A DNA stretch of 64,000 bases from Chrysomallon squamiferum. Its lineage: Eukaryota > Mollusca > Gastropoda > Neomphalida > Peltospiridae. Numbering within the stretch: the stretch's first letter is position 1; each line of letters begins with the position of its first letter. The notes beneath the pieces are model-generated. The model made no database searches. It saw nothing but the letters and a program-made list of their open reading frames with translations, and was not told where the DNA came from. The stretch spans positions 42,351,152-42,415,151 of the forward strand of contig CM022665.1 of assembly GCA_012295275.1 (NCBI GenBank), in the 5' to 3' direction. Shown here piece after piece: positions 12,094 through 25,529 of the stretch. Both the position numbers and the translations under genes were made by a program.

Positions 12094-14576
12094 CAAATTA
12101 AATATCTCCTATACATCTGTTTATTCAGTCTAAACATAATTCACATACCTATGAAATGGAACTGTATATTCTGAAAATAGAAAGTGCATAACATATTGCT
12201 ACAGTTTTGTCAAATGATATTGATTCATATATGGCCTGCTAAATGACGCAGATTTAAAAAAGTTCAATTTGTGACTATTTTGCTCTCACATTAACTATGG
12301 TAGGTTCTTTGTTTTATTTTTTAGGTGATATCAGCTGCAGAGCATTTACTTGTATAGAAAATGCCAGTTATTATTAAAAAATATAAATTATGAACTTAAT
12401 TTTAAAAATATTTTTAATAATAATAAGAGTAATCCTGCTGCTGTTGTTGTTGTTGTTGTTGTTATTATTATACATCAGTTTCAGAATTAAAATGTGGCTT
12501 TTTTAACGATGATTCAATTTATAGTCATTATATTCAATCTGATCTGTTAAAAAATAATTTAAAAATAAATTAAAAATTAAAAATTGCTTTTAATAATATA
12601 AAATTGTATAATTATAATTTTTATAAAAATGTTCAGCTTGACATATTTGTGATTATCAAAATATAATTATTCAAACAGTACTTTAAAAACATTTATTTAT
12701 ATTTTTTCTGTACTAGTTTTTCTCTTCTTTTCTTTTATTTGTTCCCATTTCCTGTATTTTTAAAGCTAAATCAAGCTTTTATTATTGTTGTTATTTTATT
12801 TTATGTTGTTGTTTTTTTCTTCTAATTAGTGTTTTAACTTATTGTTATCATCACTACCAACACCACTACCATCATCATCATCATCATCATCATCATCATT
12901 AGTAACAGTAGTAGTGCTAGTAGTAATAGTAGCAGTAGAAATAGTAGTAGTAGAGGTGGTAGTAGTAGTGGTATTAGTTTTAATAGTAACAGCATAGTGG
13001 TTGTAGCAGTATCATTGTCAACATCATCATTAATAGTAGTAATAGTGATAGTAGTGATATCACAAACTAGACAAAGAAAAACAGAGACTACATTTACTTT
13101 ATCTTAGTGTTCAGTTTTACTTTCAAAACTGCTTGTAATATCTTGTGCAAATATTGTCACAGATGTGGGTTCAGGTGCAGTCAGCCAATGATGAAATCCG
13201 ATACAGGTAAACTGCTATTATTTTATCTTTTAGCCGGACCTTAATCCATCTGTTTCACTTCAAAGGCCACAATATGTAATCCCTTCTAATCCAAGGTGTC
13301 ATGTCAGGTGAAAATGACTGACAATGTCAGCTAGATTTGATGGAAGAAATTTTTTTTTTTTTTAAAACCCTATAACAAAGAAGAATTAAAAATGTAAAAA
13401 ACATTATTCAAATATTTTTTTAAACTTATTATTATTATTATTATTATTATCGACAACAAGATCATTATTATTATCATCATTGTTTTCATCATCGTCATTA
13501 TTAAATTGTTGTTGTGATTATAAACATTATTGTTACTAGTACTGCTACTAATACTACTATGGCTGCTGATTATAAAGAATTTTAAAAATGTTCATTTATT
13601 TAATTTTAATTTTGGTTAAATGAGTGAGATATATTCATTACTTATTAATTTTGCTAGGTAGCTTTAAAATTTGTAAGAATTTCTGGTTACTAATTTTAAT
13701 ACCAAAATGTTAGAGTGCTTTTAAAAAAAAAAATCATACATTTTATAAAATTATTCTATTTATTGCTAATAGTATTTGTTTTAATGAGATAACTGTAAAT
13801 CATCTTTTCATCTGAACACAAACATCAAAGACTTTTTAAATCCTTCTGTCATTATTTGGTATTAAAATTGGCTTTAAATGAAAATGTTTAAATTTTGTTC
13901 CAATGAAATTTTAAATTTGTTTCTGTATTTAGACAAAGTCCATTTTAAAATTTTAAAATTTATTTATTTATTTATAAATAAATAAATAAATAAATAAAAG
14001 ATGATATTTTCAGATGTTATCATTATTAAAAAAAACTCAAAACCAAACAAACAACAGTTTTTTTAAATGTTTTAACAAGTCCTAATTTTTATTTTTATTT
14101 ATATCGATGAATAAAGAGATTTTTTTCTTTTCAAATTATACGAAGAAAAAAAAATGTAATTTTTCAAATTATATTAGAAAACATCATATAATGATTAACA
14201 TACGGGAAGTATGTACAACCTTTTTTAAAAGTTAAATCAAGATGGTTAAATGTATTGTTTTATAAATTAGCACATTATCAAATATGTTAAGTCTGTTTCA
14301 ATGCAACAATTACAAAAATATTACTTAGTATGGTTCCTTTTCTTTAGTTAATTTTATTATCACATATTATTACATACACTACTTCTTCCTGAACAAAATG
14401 AATGAAAAATAAATCTTTACACATAGAAAATCTGTTAAAATAAATCAGTGGATTTATAAAGTTATTATTAATAAATAACTGCATTTCAGTGGTTTGATCT
14501 CAACCTGATAAAACTTTTTCATTTTTATAACTGTCAGAAATTTACAGCATCCAAACTGTACAAACTCTCTCTCTCT

Positions 14577-14618
<42 letters not shown>

Positions 14619-14985
14619 TGGTTCTTTTAAATTTTATATCCAGTGATTTTTCTTTTCATATTAATTTTTTTGTTTTGTTATTATTATTATTATTATTTTT
14701 ACACACTTAACTTTCATACAATCATAAATATTATTTTAACAAAAAAAAAAAAAAAACCACTAACAAAAAAACACACCAGCACAAAATTAAATCGATATCT
14801 GTTTGAATTTATTCTGATGAAGATTAGCTGACTGACACAGGTGTGTAGAAATTTTCTCATTTACACCTGCGTGTCATGGTCAGAATGGGTTTACCTGACA
14901 TGAAGTTACACTGTCAAGTATTGGACAGCCTGAAACATTTGCTGTATCGATTCTCCACTTTCCACTGCATAACTGATGCCAGGGT
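11480..14985. other. AT-rich intronic DNA with trinucleotide tracts
   Basis: Contains a poly(T) run (12063-12093), ATC and TAG trinucleotide stretches (12868-13065), ATT (13429-13450), AAAT (13960-13998) and TA (14580-14611). No coding exon is supported. Confidence 0.75.
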
Positions 14986-14989
14986 CAGT

Positions 14990-15480
14990 GCACAAAGCAA
15001 AATGTATGCTTCAAAATTTGAGACATATACTTCAAAATGTGAGACGTGTACTTCAAAATGTGAGATGTTTAGTGCAAAACATGAGAAATGTATCTAAAAT
15101 TTTGAGATGTTTACTTCGAAATGTGAGATGTTTCAGTGTAGAATGTGAGGCATATTTAAAATTTTGAAATACATACTTAAAAAATGTGAAATGTATATTT
15201 AAAATTTTGAAATACATACTTCAAAATGTGAAATATTTAGTGCAAAACATGAGATGCATTTAAAATGTTGAAATACATACTTAAAAATGTGAGATGTTTT
15301 AGTGCAGAATATGAGAAGTATACTTCAATATGTGATGTGTGTAGCTCAGAATGTGAGATGTTAGTGCAAAATGTGAAATGTATACTTCAAAATGTGAGAT
15401 GTACAGTAAGTGATATGTGTGTTAGTGTATAATGTGAGATGTGTATTTAGATACTTAAAAGTGAGATGTTTGTTATCAGC
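14990..15480. repeat. Degenerate ~21-bp tandem repeat
   Basis: The units resemble TACTTCAAAATGTGAGATG and are best preserved at 14998-15100, where the 21-bp length gives a seven-residue pattern in one open frame. They decay towards 15480. The open frame follows from the repeat period and is not evidence of a gene. Confidence 0.85.
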
Positions 15481-15504
15481 AGAAGTAAAGTGTGCAGGAA
15501 TACT

Positions 15505-15605
15505 AGAAGTGAATACTACAGAAATGAGATGAATATTAATACCAGAAGTGAATACTACAGAAATGAGATGAATATTAATACCAGAAGTGAGATATATACC
15601 AGTAC
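15505..15605. repeat. 39-bp tandem duplication
   Basis: About 2.5 near-identical copies, each containing GAATACTACAGAAATGAG. Confidence 0.85.
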
Positions 15606-15609
15606 AGAA

Positions 15610-16200
15610 GTAAGATCTGTATTAAGACTAAAATTGAGATAAATGACATTAGTATATTAAGTGATTTGTATTTTAGTTCTATAAAAGAGAGATACAGGTC
15701 AGTAGTAGAGAAGTAAGATTAGACATAAGATAATTGTTTGTTAGCAGTACATGTGTATTAATACCAGAAGTGCATTTATTAGTACAAAAAGGCAAATGGG
15801 TATACTTGATAACTGCAGATACAGAAAACAACTGAAAACTGAAAACCTGTTCCTGTTAAGACAAATATACACTAAACCAGAGATTCATTTACCAAGCAGA
15901 TTCACACTTTATGTATTTGGCTAATTTCTTGTACTTGGCTGTCAGACACAACCAGCTAGGCTTAGTAAAGTTTAATGAACTTGCAGTCTTCTTTGTACCC
16001 ATGGTCTAAGTCTCACCGCTAGATAGGTCAGAATTAATCTGCTGTTTAAAAATTTAGCTGACCCTAAAAGGTCACTGCGAAGAGTCAACATGAGTCAGAA
16101 CCTGTGCATGACTTGAGAGATTATGTAACACTACTCCCCCACAACTGATTTATCTCTACATTCATGTAAGTAGTCCACTGGCCTTGCTGTTCAAAGTGTG
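15610..16200. other. Mostly unique intronic DNA
   Basis: 15780-16200 is repeat-poor with balanced composition. No exon or known motif is convincing. Confidence 0.6.
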
Positions 16201-16204
16201 CAGC

Positions 16205-16415
16205 AAACGATGATTAATATTCACCGGTCTTGTATCAATAGCAAATATACAATGATAAGTATTTATAGATCTTGTATCAATAGCAAAAGTATATGATGGT
16301 AAGTATTCATAGATCTTGTATCTATAGCAAAAATATGATAAGAATATGTGGATTTTGTATCAATAGCAAAAATATATGATGTTAAAGTATTTATAGATCT
16401 TGTATGAAAAGTACA
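16205..16415. repeat. ~50-bp degenerate tandem repeat
   Basis: About four copies of a unit containing CTTGTATCAATAGCAAAA and TATTTATAGAT. Confidence 0.85.
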
Positions 16416-16653
16416 GATGATTAAACTTTGGTCAGATTTTCTCTATCATTTAATTAAAAAGACATGAACAAAAAGGAGTTTGGTACATTAATCTTGCACT
16501 GTTTTGAAACGTTTGACGTGTTATTTGTTTTTTTTGGGGGGGTTTGGGATGGGCTCTTATCCCACCTTTAATTTTTTAATTTTTAATTTTTTGTGGAGGT
16601 GTTAATGTAAGAGGGCAGTTTCTTTGTATTTTTAAATATTTTATGTTATTTTT

Positions 16654-16688
<35 letters not shown>

Positions 16689-17623
16689 TAGACAGTACAT
16701 GTTTGCAGACATGCTTGGGCACATGGCTAACAAGTAACGTAACAATGCGTGAAAATTAACTCCTTTGTCACAGAGATAGTGACTTGTCAGTAAAGGGATA
16801 TTTTGAGAAACTCTACACTTAGTGTGTATCGCTCATCCACGGGTAACCCAAACAGTTAATCCATGGATTACAGCCCTGTTATTTTCTATTATATTCTGTT
16901 ATTTTTTAATTATTATTCAAAAAAATTACATATAAACATGTTTTTTTTTTTTAAATTGTAACAAAAATGTATAGGGAGATTTTGAATTACAATCACTTTT
17001 TGTTAGTTGATTTGAACCAGTAATACTTGAATAATAGCTTTTTTTAATTTATTATTATGTCATAATAAAAACATTGTAAGTGAATTGCTGTCATTTAATT
17101 ATTTATATCAGAATTTTTATGATATAAATTTAAATTTATTTAAAATGTTTTTTGTTTTAATATATCACTTTTTTTCTCTTTTTTTTTGATATTTAGATTT
17201 TCTACTATTGTTCCATAATGATGGTCATAACCACTACTGCCAATAGTCTACCAATACTGTTACAACTACATCTACTACAACTACTTCTATCACCATCACT
17301 ACAAGCAGTACCAATATCTTACTTGTAACTACTACCACTGTTACTACTTCATCATTTTTCTACTATTATCATCACCACTGCTACTACTACTGCTACTACT
17401 ACTGCTACTACTACTGCTACTACTACTGCTACTACTACTGCTAGTCTTATTACTAGTACCATGGCCTCCACCACCAACACTGAAAGCAAAATTATCAAAA
17501 GTATCTTCTAAAGCAAAACATAAGACAGCTAATTTTTATTTTCATTAAATTAAATAAACTTGAATAGAACAACTCTGTAATTTTCAAAATATCATATAGA
17601 AAAAAAAAAAAAAGTATAATTCA

Positions 17624-17699
<76 letters not shown>

Positions 17700-18170
17700 T
17701 GAGTGTGTGTGAGTGTGAGTTTCACATGTTAAGCAGAATAAGTTAAAAAGTGTGAGCATCACAGGCAATCAGGCCTGTGAATCTGAATTACATTTTGTTG
17801 GATGTTTTAAAGAGAAGGGATACAAACAAGTTTTGCCTTTTTTGTTTGTTTTAAACAGATGTCGGTGCTGGGAAGTGATCCTGCTGCATCAGTTTTGTTG
17901 AGTTTTAAAAGACCCGTTACAGCAGAATTAATTTAGCATGAAGATTTAATAACATGTTGGTTAATATTCTCTTTTTTTTTCCTTTTTATTGACATATATT
18001 AATGTTTGTATCCGATATGCTTCTGATACATATATTAACATTATACATTTAAATAAAGTTAATATGGAAATTGTAACGTGATTTGAATATTTTATTTTTT
18101 ATTTTTTCTAAAACATATAATTGAATACAGTTGTAAAGTTTCTGGTATAGTTTTTTTATAATATTAGTCT
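16416..18170. other. AT-rich intronic DNA
   Basis: Includes poly(T) (16656-16685), a repeat-poor part (16690-16890), a 12-bp CTG/CTA repeat (about 17380-17442) and the GA tract listed separately. No gene is seen. Confidence 0.7.
17625..17722. repeat. (GA)n microsatellite with GTGTGA tail
   Basis: Polypurine run with two GAAAGA interruptions, able to form triplex (H-) DNA in principle. Confidence 0.95.
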
Positions 18171-18960
18171 GTAAGGTGATAATTATTATTTTGTATGGGA
18201 AGAACAGCACCTAGCCATTATGTAATAATTTATAGTAAACAATATATTGTTTAATTTTTTATTGTAGTATTGGTATACATATTTATAACATAAATCTAAT
18301 GTACAAATTTTTATTTATTTTTTTGACTTTATTTTAAATACAGATTTGTTAAACAGCATAATTCTATTATTATATTACATGTATAATTCTGTTTTTGAAA
18401 TATAATAGTCTATAATTTATTAATATTTTATTTTTGTAATAGTTATTTTTGTAAAAATATACAATATAATTATATCATCTAAATTGTGTTTTATATTAAC
18501 ATTTTTTATATAATCCATATTAACTATAGGATATAATCATATTGTTGGAGTATACAATATAATTCTATTTTTACAATATGGTAATCTATAATCTATAATT
18601 ATTAACATTTTAATTTTATAATCATTACAATTATATCATTAAAAACACCACAATTCAATATATTTTTATTGTTATAGTACAGAATTTTATTTTTACATGA
18701 TCATAGTCTACATTAAGATTTTGTTGTTACAAACCTGATAAAGTGTACAATGTACATTATGCTGTAATAATTATATTATTACAGCATAATGTACAATAGC
18801 ATTTTACTTTTTACAATATGATAGTCTATAATTATTAACATTTTAATTTTATTATCCTTATAAAATGTAGATTACATGATTAAAAAAACCACCATACAGT
18901 ATAATTTTACTGTCATAGATAACTGAAATATTATAACAGTATATTTCACAATTGAATTCA
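18170..18960. repeat. Degenerate AT-rich tandem repeat block
   Basis: Phrases such as ATAGTCTATAATTATTAACA and TTTTACAATATG recur near 18405, 18575 and 18820, pointing to old copies of a unit of roughly 200 bp. The hairpin at 18751-18795 lies inside it. Confidence 0.65.
18751..18795. repeat. Perfect 21-bp inverted repeat with 3-nt loop
   Basis: The left arm 18751-18771 (TGTACATTATGCTGTAATAA plus T) is exactly complementary to 18775-18795, with TAT between. It could form a cruciform or an RNA hairpin in the pre-mRNA. Confidence 0.93.
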
Positions 18961-19306
18961 AGATAATATTATAATAATTAAGTAGAATATAAGAAGTTTT
19001 GTTCTGTTTTGTTTTTTGAATTTTTTTTTTTTTTGATTTTTTTTTTTTTAGGTTTTTTGTGGATATTTTTCATTATAATGAAATCTTTATGTATAGCACA
19101 AAATAAAATTGATTTTATTAATGAAACAGAATTTTTAAAAATTTATTTTTTTTTTTTTATATCTTTGTTTAGCCTTATACAGCATGCTGTATCTCAGACT
19201 GTAATTTGTTTTGTTTTTTAACAGAAGAGGATTTTTTTTTCATACTTTTGCCTTTAATATATATATATATATAATATTTGTTTTTAGTAAATATTAATCT
19301 ATTATT

Positions 19307-19330
19307 ATGATGATGATGATGATGATGATG

Positions 19331-19415
<85 letters not shown>
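19307..19415. repeat. Compound (GAT)n(ATT)n microsatellite
   Basis: About eight GAT units run directly into about 28 ATT units. Confidence 0.95.
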
Positions 19416-19418
<3 letters not shown>

Positions 19419-19479
19419 CTTCTTTTAAAGAAGAATAAAAACAATTTAACTTCAGTTAATTATATTTCAATTACAACAG

Positions 19480-20090
19480 ATTAATTTAAGCTAATTACAT
19501 TTAGAGGAAACCCATAAAAACAATCAACTAATTGCACCCAGGTGAGAACAACCTGTCTGTCACCTGTGCACCAAGGTGTCAACAACAGCGACAACAAACC
19601 TACTGAGAAAGAAAGAGGCCAGCGAAGAGTGAGTAAAGAAAAACAACAACAAAACTTTTCTAGTGTCATTCTGACATCGTGCTGTTGTTTTGTTTTGAGA
19701 TGGTTCGGGCTCACTGGGATTGCTGTACTTCCTGCGGCTGGCATGCTGCATGGACGATGACGTCGACTCACACCGTCGTGCTACACGGCGAGACTGCAAC
19801 ATCGCACAGGATGGCGCAACGTTGGACCTTGCTCTGCATTTGCTCATCCTATTTGCTGACCCGGCTGGGACAAAGCCGCGCTGGACATACCAGACGTGGC
19901 ATCCACCAGACGACGTGAGTCACGGCCCGCTATCTGACAGCTCCCGTAATGGATGACATGTGGGCCCCCAGGTTAGGTAACTCTAGATAACAGAGGTCAA
20001 GCATGGTGACCTCTTTGCCGTGTCCTCAACAAACTGAGGCCAGCACAGACGGAGGATGGCCCCAGGCTTGGAGATCATTATTAAACTTGG
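19480..20090 (+). promoter_or_regulatory. CpG-rich intronic island, candidate enhancer or alternative promoter
   Basis: One of the few GC- and CpG-rich stretches of intron 1 (densest at 19750-19930). It holds E-boxes CAGGTG (19540-19545) and CACCTG (19561-19566) and an inverted nuclear-receptor pair, AGAGGTCA (19992-19999) and TGACCTCT (20007-20014). A short open frame from ATG 19750 runs 55 codons to a donor-like GAC|GTGAGT (GT at 19915) in phase 0. That does not fit the BCL11 frame of exon 2, so I do not call it an exon of this protein. Confidence 0.4.
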
Positions 20091-21155
20091 GAGCTCATAA
20101 CCTACATATTTTTATTTTTATATATATTTATTTTTTTATTACAGTATGAAAAGAATGTTTAACAATATGTAAATTAAAAGGTCCGTGCTGTTGATCATTG
20201 AAGTGTGGCAAAAAAAAAAAAAAAAAAAAACCAGAGAAGAAATAAAAAAAGGATTGAGATGGCCTGTGTTTTCCTAGCAACTGATGAACGTTGTTGCATT
20301 GTGTTGGAGACACACATTACAGAAAACGGCAAAGTTCATCACAGGCCAGATAAATGCGCTTGCTGTAAGTGCAATGAACCTTCAAACTCTTCCCTGATTG
20401 GTCAGTCGCGGCTAGTTGCCTCACGATATGCAGCAACTGGCTACTCTTTTTCTGTCTTTCTCACTTTTTTTTTTTTTTTAATTATTACACAGCTCACTTT
20501 TTGACTGCATGACCTAGCTGTTTACAATTACAAGAAAAGAAAAAAAAAACATTCCTTTGGAAATAAACGGAAAGCTGGCTTTTATTATTTGACCCTCAAG
20601 ACATTGTGAGTCTGGGCAGACAGAGAGAGAAAAAAAAAAAAAAAAAAAAAAGAAAAAATATATAAAAAGATTGCTGTTATTGTGAGCTAAAGGGGATTGC
20701 AAAATCTGTGGCTGGATCATATTTCAGTGTTACACACACATGCAGTGAGAGAGAGAGAGAGAGAGTCATGGTGTGACCAAAGCATGCATGCACACACATA
20801 CTGTCTTTCTTTCCCCTTGCTGCTTTGCCTTGTGTAATGCACACACACATGTGTGCACGTTGTTATGTACTTTGATGTAAAAGAATTCGTGACATGCGGA
20901 GTGCACTTGGTTGTGCTGGGGGTGAGGGGGTGGCTGGCTGGCTGCTACAGTGTAATGACTAGAGCAGAAAAAGGGAAAGGTTAGGGTGGCAGAATGAATA
21001 GGAAGACATTTTGACCTCGGTTAACCCAGAGTGTAACAGACTGTGCTAGAAAATATAGAGTTACATCCATAGTCTGTCTGACAGTAGATATTTGAATTTA
21101 AACGTTTTTTCTTAAAATTTAAATATTCCTCCCTGAAACCACAGCTCCCATGTTT

Positions 21156-21207
<52 letters not shown>

Positions 21208-21859
21208 TTGTAACTGTTTTTATTTTGATTTCATTGTTTCTTCTTTTTCCTGGGTTTGTTTAATTATTATTATTTTAAAATATATTTTACCTTTTTTTCT
21301 CTGTCTGATTTATTTTATTTCCACAGTTCAATATAGTTAAAAGAGTATTATATTTTTAATTTGTTTTTGTTTTTTCAGTTATTAATTACTGTCTTTTAAT
21401 AGTTTAAAAAATTCATAATAATCACTGCCATAAAGACATTACTGTCACTTTATAATTGTTGTACAGTTAACACCACCACTATTACTACTACTACTACTAC
21501 CACCACCACCACCACTATTACTACTATCACCATTATTTATTTATTTATTGTTTTTTCATAGAAATCATAAGTAAATACTGCATAAAAGCAAAAACCTCTC
21601 CTTTTTAACTCATTCCCTCTTTCTATCTTTCTTTTTCCTTCTCTTTTCTGTCTGTCATGTTAGCATCTTTCTCTTTCTTTTCTTTCTGTCATCATTTTGG
21701 TTCTCTGTTTTTTTTCACTGTCATACGCAGATTCAGACAAGCAAACACAATTTTTAACAACTGATGATACGGAGACCAATTTCGTTAGAGAAAATAAAAA
21801 CCACGTAGAAAATAGTGAAAAACTGGCTGTGGTTCAGAATGAGGACAGCCCTTTACAAA

Positions 21860-21895
<36 letters not shown>

Positions 21896-22060
21896 AGTAA
21901 TGTATCTATTTCAGCAGCCTGTATGCAGTTCTGATCATTTGAATTTAACTCTTTTTAAATTTGTATTAATCTTCCGTTAAATCCAATAAGTCTTTCTAAT
22001 TTTGATGTATTAAAATCTTAGCAAAGGATGTCGCTTATCCTTCAGATCAAAGTGAGATTA
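20091..22060. other. Intronic DNA with simple repeats
   Basis: Holds poly(A) (20210-20230, 20631-20651), GA (20747-20766), AC (21158-21204), ACT/ACC trinucleotides (21474-21522) and poly(T) (21861-21891). 20240-20460 and 20750-21020 are repeat-poor but show no exon. Confidence 0.65.
21158..21204. repeat. (AC)n microsatellite
   Basis: About 23 AC units. Confidence 0.95.
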
Positions 22061-22149
22061 AAACTTTCATATGAAGCTTTGCATCGCTCTAATTAGAATT
22101 TGTCATGATGAAAATGATGGAACAAAGATGGTGCAAGATTTCTTTTATT

Positions 22150-22500
22150 TATTAATAATTCTCTTATGTATCATTTCAAGGTTTATTTTAATTTATTTTT
22201 TTTTTTTTTACTTCAAGGTTAATTTGGTTTTATTATTATTTTTTTTTTTTTATGCATTTCTTTTCAAGGGATATTTTATTTTATTAATAAACTTTTTTTT
22301 TTTTATCATATTATTTCAAGGTTAATTTTGTTTTATTAATAATACTTTTTTATATATCTTTTCAAGGTTTGTTTTATTAATAATTTATTATATTTTTTTA
22401 AATATTATTTCAAGGTTAATTTTGTTTTATTAATAATACTTTTTTATGTGTCTTTTCAAGCTTAATTTTATTTTATGAATAATTTTTTAAGTTTTTTTTT
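22150..22500. repeat. ~46-60-bp degenerate tandem repeat
   Basis: About seven copies marked by TTTCAAGGTTAATTTT and TTTTATTAATAA, with variable T runs between. Confidence 0.8.
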
Positions 22501-22529
22501 ATTTTTATTTTATAAACAAATTCTTTTAT

Positions 22530-22830
22530 ATTCCTTCAGATATTTTAATAATTATTTTATATATCAGGTGATGAACTGATTATAAAATGAGATTGTTGTT
22601 GGGAATATATAATCTGATACATTTTAATAATTATTTTATAAACAAGGTGATGAACTGATTTAAAAGATGAGATCTGTTGTTGAGAATATATAATCTGATA
22701 CAGTTTAATAATTATTTTATATAGGCCCATCAGGTGATCAACTGATTTAAAAGATGAGATCTGTTGTTGAGGTGATGAACAAGATTTAAAAGATCTGTTG
22801 TTGAGAATGCACAGTCTGACACTGAATATG
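22530..22830. repeat. ~80-bp tandem repeat, about 3 copies
   Basis: Shared phrases are TTTTAATAATTATTTTATA, GATGAACTGATT and GATCTGTTGTTGAGAATAT. The last copy is shortened. Confidence 0.85.
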
Positions 22831-23148
22831 TTGTGTTACGACCATTATCTCATTCAGAATAAATACCTTTTGAAATAATAATTTATATTAAAAAAAAAAA
22901 TGACATGAATTTAATGAATTTGCTTCAGAAGGTGATAATTTCTTTTAAAAATCTATTTTTGTTTAATTTTTTAGATTTTTTTAGAATTTTAAATTCTTAG
23001 CCAGGAAGTTAATTTAGCAGAAGCCTTATTAATATTCCACTAGTACAGACACCTACACACAGACATGGTTAATAAAAGTATGTTGACACATTTACACATT
23101 TTACATGCTTTGGGAAACAAAACCTTCACATACATATTATACACTGTG

Positions 23149-23184
<36 letters not shown>

Positions 23185-23640
23185 CAATATGCAAACAACA
23201 TATTAAACAACATACCAGTAAAACAGTATTTGAAATGCACAATATATATATATATATGTATATATAGCCTATATAATCACACTAACATAACTACAAATAC
23301 ATAATGTACACAAACATAACTCAAGAGCAAGACAAAGAGGAAGAAACAAAATACTCAGAAAAGTATATGAATAGAGAATCTGAGATAGAGAGAGAGTGTA
23401 TTAGAAAGTGACAGAGGGGGAAAAACAACAGAAAAATAGAGAAAAAGATAGAGATATACAGACATAAAGTTGGGGGTAGAGAGAGAGAGAGAGAGTGTTT
23501 CAGAAAGAGAACAAGACAGAGAGAGAGAACAAACAATATATATAGAGAGAGAGAGAGAGAGAACAAACAATATATATATATATAGAGAGAGAGATCAAAC
23601 ATATACACAGAGAGAGAGAACAAACAATATATATATATAG
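22831..23640. other. AT- and GA-rich intronic DNA
   Basis: Contains AC (23151-23183), TA (23241-23268) and imperfect GA tracts with TATA interruptions (23380-23655) that lead into the satellite below. No gene is seen. Confidence 0.7.
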
Positions 23641-24118
23641 AGAGAGAGAGAGAGATTATTTTGGAGTATCAGAGTGACAGAAAAACCAGTGACAGTAGGT
23701 TAAGTCAGAAATAAGCAGAGAGAGAGAGAGAGAACCTTTGTTTTGGAGTGTCAGAGTGACAGAAAAACCAGTGACAGTAGGTTAAGTCAGAAATAAGCAG
23801 AGAGAGAGAGAGAGAGAGAGAACCTTTGTTTTGGAGTGACAGAAAAACCAGTGACAGTAGGTTAAGTCAGAAATAAGCAGAGAGAGAGAATCTTTGTTTT
23901 GCAGTGTCAGAGTGACAGAAAAACCAGTGACAGTAGGTTAAGTCAGAAATAAGCAGAGAGAGAGAGAGAGAATCTTTGTTTTGCAGTGTCAGAGTGACAG
24001 AAAAACCAGTGACAGTAGGTTAAGTCAGAAATAAGCAGAGAGAGAGAGAGAGAGAATCTTTGTTTTGCAGTGTCAGAGTGACAGAAAAACCAGTGAGTGA
24101 CAGTAGGTTAAGTCAGAA

Positions 24119-24160
<42 letters not shown>

Positions 24161-24300
24161 CTTGTTTTGAGTGTCAGAGTGACAGAAAACCAGTGACAGT
24201 AGGTTAAGTCAGAAATAAGCAGAGAGAGAGAGAGAGAACCTTTGTTTTGGAGTGTCAGAGTGACAGAAAAACCAGTGACAGTAGGTTAAGTCAGAAATAA

Positions 24301-24333
<33 letters not shown>

Positions 24334-24570
24334 CTTTGTTTTGGAGTGTCAGAGTGACAGAAAAACCAGTGACAGTAGGTTAAGTCAGAAATAAGCAGAG
24401 AGAGAGAGAGAGAGAGAGAGAGAATCTTTGTTTTGGAGTGTCAGAGTGACAGAAAAACCAGTGACAGTAGGTTAAGTCAGAAATAAGCAGAGAGAGAGAG
24501 AGAGAGAACCTTTGTTTTGGAGTGTCAGAGTGACAGAAAAACCAGTGACAGTAGGTTAAGTCAGAAATAA

Positions 24571-24620
<50 letters not shown>

Positions 24621-24746
24621 TTTTGGTGTCAGAGTGACAGAAAAACCAGTGACAGTAGGTTAAGTCAGAAGAGAGAGAGAGAGAACCTTTGTTTTGGAGT
24701 GTCAGAGTGACAGAAAACCAGTGACAGTAGGTTAAGTCAGAAATAA

Positions 24747-24781
<35 letters not shown>

Positions 24782-24934
24782 CTTTGTTTTGGAGTGTCAG
24801 AGTGACAGAAAAACCAGTGACAGTAGGTTAAGTCAGAAATAAGCAGAGAGAGAGAGAGAGAGAGAGAGAGAATCTTTGTTTTGCAGTGTCAGAGTGACAG
24901 AAAAACCAGTGACAGTAGGTTAAGTCAGAAATAA

Positions 24935-24969
<35 letters not shown>

Positions 24970-25045
24970 CTTTGTTTTGCAGTGTCAGAGTGACAGAAAA
25001 ACCAGTGACAGTAGGTTAAGTCAGAAATAAGCAGAGAGAGAGCTG
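23640..25045. repeat. ~70-105-bp minisatellite, 16 copies, with internal variable (GA)n
   Basis: Each copy has a constant part (GTCAGAGTGACAGAAAAACC, then AGTGACAGTAGGTTAAGTCAG) and a GA run whose length changes from copy to copy, so the period varies. I count 16 occurrences of GTGACAGTAGGTTAAGTCAG. Some copies read TTTTGCAGTGTC and others TTTTGGAGTGTC. No coding function is seen. Confidence 0.97.
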
Positions 25046-25469
25046 GGGTAAAAAAACGACATAAACTGATTTGAAGTAACGTGGTTCTGCTGACACTGTG
25101 AGCTGATTGGCCTGCAGTTCTGTGGATAAGGAATGTCAACTTTGATTATTATTTCATCTCGCGCTGGTAATCCTTGCAGGAATGAATGAACCTCGTCCGT
25201 GCAGGTCTCCAGTGGCAGAAATATCTAGGTCAAGGGAAGAAGGTTTTAACATTGGTGATTGTTTTGGATAACTCAGGGTAAAAGTGGCAGTGTGATGAAC
25301 AACACTCCTGGGGTGGGGGGGGATGGGGGTAGATGCAGGGAGGGGGATGTTAAAGTGTAGAGTTTTTTAAAAATATTTATTGTTTTGTTTAGAATTTTGA
25401 GGTGTTTGTTGTAATGAATAAAGAAGTAATTTAAAATGTGTTGTTGTGTACATATATGCATATCTATAT

Positions 25470-25473
<4 letters not shown>

Positions 25474-25526
<53 letters not shown>
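25474..25526. repeat. (AC)n microsatellite
   Basis: About 26 AC units. Confidence 0.95.
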
Positions 25527-25529
<3 letters not shown>

